From contig JAKALV010000032.1 in NCBI GenBank assembly GCA_021824055.1, positions 1 through 19,565 on the forward strand: a stretch of DNA of 19,565 nucleotides, in the 5' to 3' direction. Positions 16,786 to 19,565 of the stretch are shown here, one piece after another (position 1 is the stretch's first letter; every line of letters starts with the position of its first letter). The DNA is from Acidobacteriota bacterium (lineage in GTDB: Bacteria; Acidobacteriota; Vicinamibacteria; Vicinamibacterales; SCN-69-37). The position numbers and the translations under genes are program-made. The notes below the pieces were generated by a model. It searched no databases. It was given only the letters and a program-made list of their open reading frames with translations, and was not told the DNA's origin.

Positions 16786-16839
16786 CCTCTTATCCGCAGC
16801 CTTGACCCGCGGCGGGAGGTAAGAGGTTCCCTGCGGGTC
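16786..16839 (+). promoter_or_regulatory. Candidate structured mRNA leader of rpoA
   Basis: Two perfect 7-base pairings lie between the repeat arrays and rpoA: CCTCTTA (16786-16792) with TAAGAGG (16820-16826), and GACCCGC (16804-16810) with GCGGGTC (16833-16839). They interleave, so they either form a pseudoknot or exclude each other. The second hairpin can be extended by GGGA (16814-16817) with TCCC (16828-16831). The only good Shine-Dalgarno-like string, GGGAGG, lies in this region, about 36 bases before the chosen rpoA ATG. A regulatory role, perhaps for uS4 encoded just upstream, is a guess by analogy with E. coli. Confidence 0.35.
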
Positions 16840-16854
16840 GAATGGGTGGTGTCT

Positions 16855-17835
16855 ATGTTGTGGAAAGGTTTTCAGCGGCCCAAGCGGCTGGAGTTCGAGC
16901 GCGAGACGTTGACGGACCGGTTCGGCCGGTTCTCGGCCCAGCCGTTCGAGCGGGGATTCGGCACCACGGTGGGCAATGCGCTCCGCCGCGTGCTGCTGTC
17001 GTCGATTGAGGGCGCGGCGGTGACCGCCGTCAAGATCGAAGGCGTGCTGCACGAGTTCTCGCCGATCCAGGGCGTGGTCGAGGATGCGACCGACATCATC
17101 CTCAACCTCAAGCAGATTCCGCTCAAGATGTACACCGATCAGTCGCGTACGCTGACGCTGCGCGCCACCAAGCCGGGCGAGGTGCGCGCGCGCGACATCG
17201 TGGTCGACTCCGACGTGGAGATCCTCGAACCCGACGCCCACATCGCCACCGTGAGCGAAGGCGGCAAGCTGGAGATGGAACTGCGCGTGAAGCGCGGCCG
17301 CGGCTACGTGTCGGCCGACAAGAACTTCGACGAGGATCTCGGCATCGGCTGGATCCCGATCGACTCGGTGCACTCGCCGGTCAAGAAGGTCAACTACGTG
17401 GTGGAAGCGGCGCGTGTCGGTCAGACGACCGACTACGACAAGCTCACCATCGAAGTGTGGACCAACGGTGCGGTGACGCCGCGGGACGCCGTCTCGCTGT
17501 CGTCCAAGCTGATCCGCGACCACTTCTCGATCTTCGTCAGCCTCGACGAAGCCATCGAGCAGGCCATCGACGGCACGGGCGAAACGCCGGTCGTGGCCAA
17601 CAACGAGCACCTCGACAAGAGCGTGGAAGAACTGGAGCTGTCCGTCCGGTCGTACAACTGCCTCAAGAACGCGAACATCCGCACCATTCGCGAACTCGTG
17701 CAGAAGACCGAAGGCGAGATGCTCAAGACCAAGAACTTCGGCCGAAAGTCGCTGAACGAGATCAAGGACATCCTGGCTACGATGGGTCTCAGCCTGGGCA
17801 TGCGCCTCGACACGTCAGCGGCGCAGAGCGAGTAG
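16855..17835 (+). CDS. rpoA: RNA polymerase subunit alpha
   Basis: The alpha subunit dimerises to nucleate RNA polymerase assembly and contacts promoter UP elements and activators. I chose ATG 16855, giving MLWKGFQRPK, a typical start in Acidobacteriota; in-frame GTG codons at 16846 and 16849 would add three or two residues. The product has 326 residues. The N-terminal domain shows ERGFGTTVGNALRRVLLSS at about 32-50 and VEDATDIILNLKQI. The C-terminal domain has R265, N268, C269, G296, K298 and S299 at the same numbers as in E. coli (SVRSYNCLK, FGRKS). There is no strong Shine-Dalgarno sequence next to the ATG, only GGTGG. rplQ follows after 12 bases. Confidence 0.97.
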   Translation: MLWKGFQRPKRLEFERETLTDRFGRFSAQPFERGFGTTVGNALRRVLLSSIEGAAVTAVKIEGVLHEFSPIQGVVEDATDIILNLKQIPLKMYTDQSRTLTLRATKPGEVRARDIVVDSDVEILEPDAHIATVSEGGKLEMELRVKRGRGYVSADKNFDEDLGIGWIPIDSVHSPVKKVNYVVEAARVGQTTDYDKLTIEVWTNGAVTPRDAVSLSSKLIRDHFSIFVSLDEAIEQAIDGTGETPVVANNEHLDKSVEELELSVRSYNCLKNANIRTIRELVQKTEGEMLKTKNFGRKSLNEIKDILATMGLSLGMRLDTSAAQSE

Positions 17836-17847
17836 GGATCAACCGTC

Positions 17848-18429
17848 ATGCGTCATCGAGTTGCACATCGAAAACTGGGCCGGGTCACCGAGCATCGCAT
17901 CGCGATGCTGCGCAACCAGGCCATCACGCTCATCCTGAACGAGCGCATCGAGACCACCGTTGCGCGCGGCAAGGAACTGCGGCCGTTCGTGGAGAAGATC
18001 ATCACGATCGCCAAACGGAGTCTCAAGCACGGCGACAGCGGCATTCACAATGTGAACGCCCGCCGCGCCGTCGCCGTCGACATCCTGGACAAGGATGCCG
18101 TGCGAAAGGTGTTCGAGACCATCGCGCCGCGCTTCGCCGAGCGGGCCGGTGGCTACACGCGCCTGCTGCGCCTGGGCCGCCGCCGTGGCGACGACGCCGA
18201 GATCGCGCAGATCGAGTTGATCGGCAGCGAGTTCGATCCGGCGGCCGCGGCCAAGAAGACCGAGGGGACGCCGGCCGACAACGCCCCGAAGAAGAAGTCC
18301 ATGGGCGACCGTTTACGCGGCGCGCTGGGCGGCAGCAAGAAGGATGAAAAGCAGGTGGCCCCGAAGGCGCCGAAGAACACGCGCGCGGCGCGCAAGGTCA
18401 CAACCCCGCGCAAGGCCGGCGGAGCATAG
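17848..18429 (+). CDS. rplQ: 50S ribosomal protein bL17 (L17) with long C-terminal tail
   Basis: bL17 lies near the tunnel exit on the 50S surface. The core is typical: MRHRVAHRKLGR, then LRNQAITLILNERIETTVARG in two adjoining parts, GGYTRLLRLGRRRGDDAE at about 101-118 and QIELIG at 121-126. The product has 193 residues, against about 116-130 in many bacteria; the extra ~65 residues are a low-complexity tail rich in Lys, Ala, Pro and Gly, which looks disordered. Extended bL17 tails occur in several phyla. It is the last gene of the alpha block and is followed by a probable terminator. Confidence 0.96.
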   Translation: MRHRVAHRKLGRVTEHRIAMLRNQAITLILNERIETTVARGKELRPFVEKIITIAKRSLKHGDSGIHNVNARRAVAVDILDKDAVRKVFETIAPRFAERAGGYTRLLRLGRRRGDDAEIAQIELIGSEFDPAAAAKKTEGTPADNAPKKKSMGDRLRGALGGSKKDEKQVAPKAPKNTRAARKVTTPRKAGGA

Positions 18430-18438
18430 ACAGCGACA

Positions 18439-18471
18439 CTTGCAAGCAACAAGTTGCAAGGCAACAAGTTG
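18439..18471 (+). repeat. Short direct and inverted repeats after rplQ
   Basis: GCAACAAGTTG occurs twice, at 18446-18456 and 18461-18471, a 15-base period. CTTGCAA (18439-18445) and TTGCAAG (18454-18460) form a 7-pair hairpin with an 8-base loop over the first copy. The composition is AT-richer than the genes around it. It stands ten bases after the rplQ stop and just before the probable terminator. Confidence 0.6.
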
Positions 18472-18485
18472 AAAGTAGTTCTCGA

Positions 18486-18527
18486 GGGCAAGAGGTTGGA
18501 CTTTCCAACTTCTTGCCCTTTCACTTT
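18486..18527 (+). terminator. Probable intrinsic terminator after rplQ
   Basis: GGGCAAGAGGTTGGA (18486-18500) pairs with TCCAACTTCTTGCCC (18504-18518) across a three-base loop CTT: 14 Watson-Crick pairs and one G-U. It is followed by TTTCACTTTCT, moderately T-rich rather than a pure T run. It lies 56 bases after rplQ, between convergent genes, the expected place for the end of the alpha operon. The opposite strand lacks a T-rich tail after the hairpin, so its use by the - strand gene is less clear. Confidence 0.65.
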
Positions 18528-18542
18528 CTACTTCCCCGTGAT

Positions 18543-19565
18543 CTATCGCCGCTCGTTGAGGCTCGAGCCCACCATCTCGAACGCGGACATGTACTTGTCA
18601 AAGAGGGCGGCGGGCCCGACGTAACTGAGCATCACCAAGTGGTTGCGGTATTCCACGATGGCCGCCAGTTGGCGGAAGGGTGTCTCAGCGCCGCTGGAGT
18701 ACTTTCCCGGGTAATTGGCCACGTAGGCCCGGACTGCACGTCCGTCGGATGTCTCACGGTCCGGGGTCTGCTCGACTTGGGCGCCGGGCAGCTTCTGGAG
18801 CGCGACGCGAACGCTCTCTCCGGTGGCCTCGACCGACGTGCCGGCCTTGGTGTAGAAGGCCAGCCGGATCGTCATCTCATAGGCTTCAGTGCCTTTGTTG
18901 CCCTCGATGATGTAGACACCATCGTTCGTCCGATGTGACACCCAGCCCTGCGGCATCTCTCCGCCATAGGGAGGCGAGTCGATGGTGAACGGCTGGCCAC
19001 CACCGGGCCGCGGCGCCGGGACGGTCGGAGGCGCCGCCGCCGGAGCCGGCGGCGGCACCGGCGCCGACCGGTTCAGCCCGTATGTGAGGCTGTTGCCAAC
19101 CACCTCATAGGCGTAAGAGAAGTCGCCGAATGACGCCTGCGGCGCGACGTACTTCACGTAGACGAAGTAGTCCGGGTACTCCACCAGCCCAGTGAGGCGC
19201 TGACAAACCGTCTCGACGCCGGCCGAGGTCGGGCACGCATAGGCCGACTGCAACACGCGTAGTGGCCGGCCGTCCACGGTGCGGCCGGTGTCGGCACCGA
19301 GCACCGCGCCGTCCTTGAAGCGGAGGATCGCCGCCTGCTCCAGTGCGAGCATCTCGTCGATCGTCTTGCCGGGAAATGTCGCTTTGGGCGCCAGTTCCAC
19401 ATGAACGCCGGATTCGTAGGCGCCCGTTCCAGCCGGCCCGCGAAACACGTAGAGGACGGGCGACACCTTCGTGCCGGTCCACCCCTCTGGCACTTCACCT
19501 GAAAACGGCGCCGGTGCCAACGAAAACGCGGTCGTCCGCATGCTGCTGGCGTCCCGCGTTGACGC
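18543..19565 (-). CDS. Protein of unknown function with two tandem homologous domains, probably 5'-incomplete
   Basis: I do not recognise this gene. It converges on rplQ and ends TAG at 18545-18543. An ATG at 19541-19539 would give 332 residues, but the frame is open to the window edge (eight more codons, mostly G/C-ending) and no good ribosome-binding site precedes the ATG, so the start is probably outside. Numbered from that Met, two related domains of about 145 residues lie at 5-152 and 185-328: FSGEVPEGW matches YGGEMPQGW, GAYESGV matches EAYEMTI, and GLVEYPDYFVYVKYVAP matches AIVEYRNHLVMLSYVGP, each ending in VVGNSL or MVGSSL. A Pro/Ala-rich linker (about 158-183) joins them. Cysteines 103 and 113 occur only in the first domain. 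The pattern loosely recalls DcrB/PsbP-like folds, a weak inference. No signal peptide is visible in the part seen. Confidence 0.8.
   Translation of the reverse strand, partial: ASTRDASSMRTTAFSLAPAPFSGEVPEGWTGTKVSPVLYVFRGPAGTGAYESGVHVELAPKATFPGKTIDEMLALEQAAILRFKDGAVLGADTGRTVDGRPLRVLQSAYACPTSAGVETVCQRLTGLVEYPDYFVYVKYVAPQASFGDFSYAYEVVGNSLTYGLNRSAPVPPPAPAAAPPTVPAPRPGGGQPFTIDSPPYGGEMPQGWVSHRTNDGVYIIEGNKGTEAYEMTIRLAFYTKAGTSVEATGESVRVALQKLPGAQVEQTPDRETSDGRAVRAYVANYPGKYSSGAETPFRQLAAIVEYRNHLVMLSYVGPAALFDKYMSAFEMVGSSLNERR

Noticed and set aside
16846..16854. GTG starts for rpoA at 16846 or 16849
   Set aside because: MLWKGFQRPK at 16855 is the expected N-terminus and the codon is ATG; the GTG starts have no better ribosome-binding site. 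They are not excluded.
16608..16854. A sigma70-type promoter for rpoA in the spacer
   Set aside because: TTGACC at 16802-16807 has no matching -10 at 16-18 bases, and the AT-rich arrays give only weak chance matches, so I could not support a promoter.
17457..18347. + strand out-of-frame reading frame crossing the rpoA-rplQ junction
   Set aside because: It overlaps both conserved genes in another frame and is rich in Arg/His/Gln, typical of frame-shifted GC-rich DNA.

Overview
The window is a long, almost unbroken ribosomal-protein supercluster on the + strand: the end of the str operon, then S10, spc and alpha, from a truncated rpsL at base 1 to rplQ ending at 18429. One protein gene of unknown function converges on it from the - strand at the right edge. 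The DNA is GC-rich with strongly G/C third codon positions. The organism looks like a member of the Acidobacteriota, possibly Vicinamibacteria. This is inferred from the RpoA N-terminus (MLWKGFQRPK), the adk-map-infA-rpmJ order, the zinc-binding forms of uS14, uS4 and bL36, and the AT-richer repeats in the few gaps. No rRNA or other marker is present to confirm it.

Layout: rpsL(partial)-rpsG-fusA (1-2861); rpsJ-rplC-rplD-rplW-rplB-rpsS-rplV-rpsC-rplP-rpmC-rpsQ (2862-7925); rplN-rplX-rplE-rpsN(Zn type)-rpsH-rplF-rplR-rpsE-rpmD-rplO-secY (7935-13331); adk-map-infA-rpmJ (13331-15134); rpsM-rpsK-rpsD (15139-16607); a 247-base spacer with inverted tandem repeats and a possible structured leader; rpoA-rplQ (16855-18429); a 113-base spacer with short repeats and a probable terminator; then the - strand gene. 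No tuf gene lies between fusA and rpsJ: the fusA stop codon touches the rpsJ start codon, which leaves no room for an S10 leader.

The genes build both ribosomal subunits (uS/uL/bL proteins), drive translocation (EF-G), initiation (IF-1) and N-terminal methionine removal (Map), supply the SecY translocon, recycle AMP (Adk) and provide the RNA polymerase alpha subunit. Most junctions are 2-15 bases or overlap by 1-4 bases (ATGA, TGATG, TAATG), which fits co-transcription and translational coupling.

I found no mobile element, CRISPR array, tRNA, rRNA or defence system, and no convincing undescribed multi-gene system. The points most worth a second look are non-coding or fine-scale: the inverted AACGAATT arrays and a possible pseudoknot-type leader before rpoA, the direct fusA-rpsJ fusion without tuf, a shortened zinc LID in Adk, and the two-domain convergent protein.
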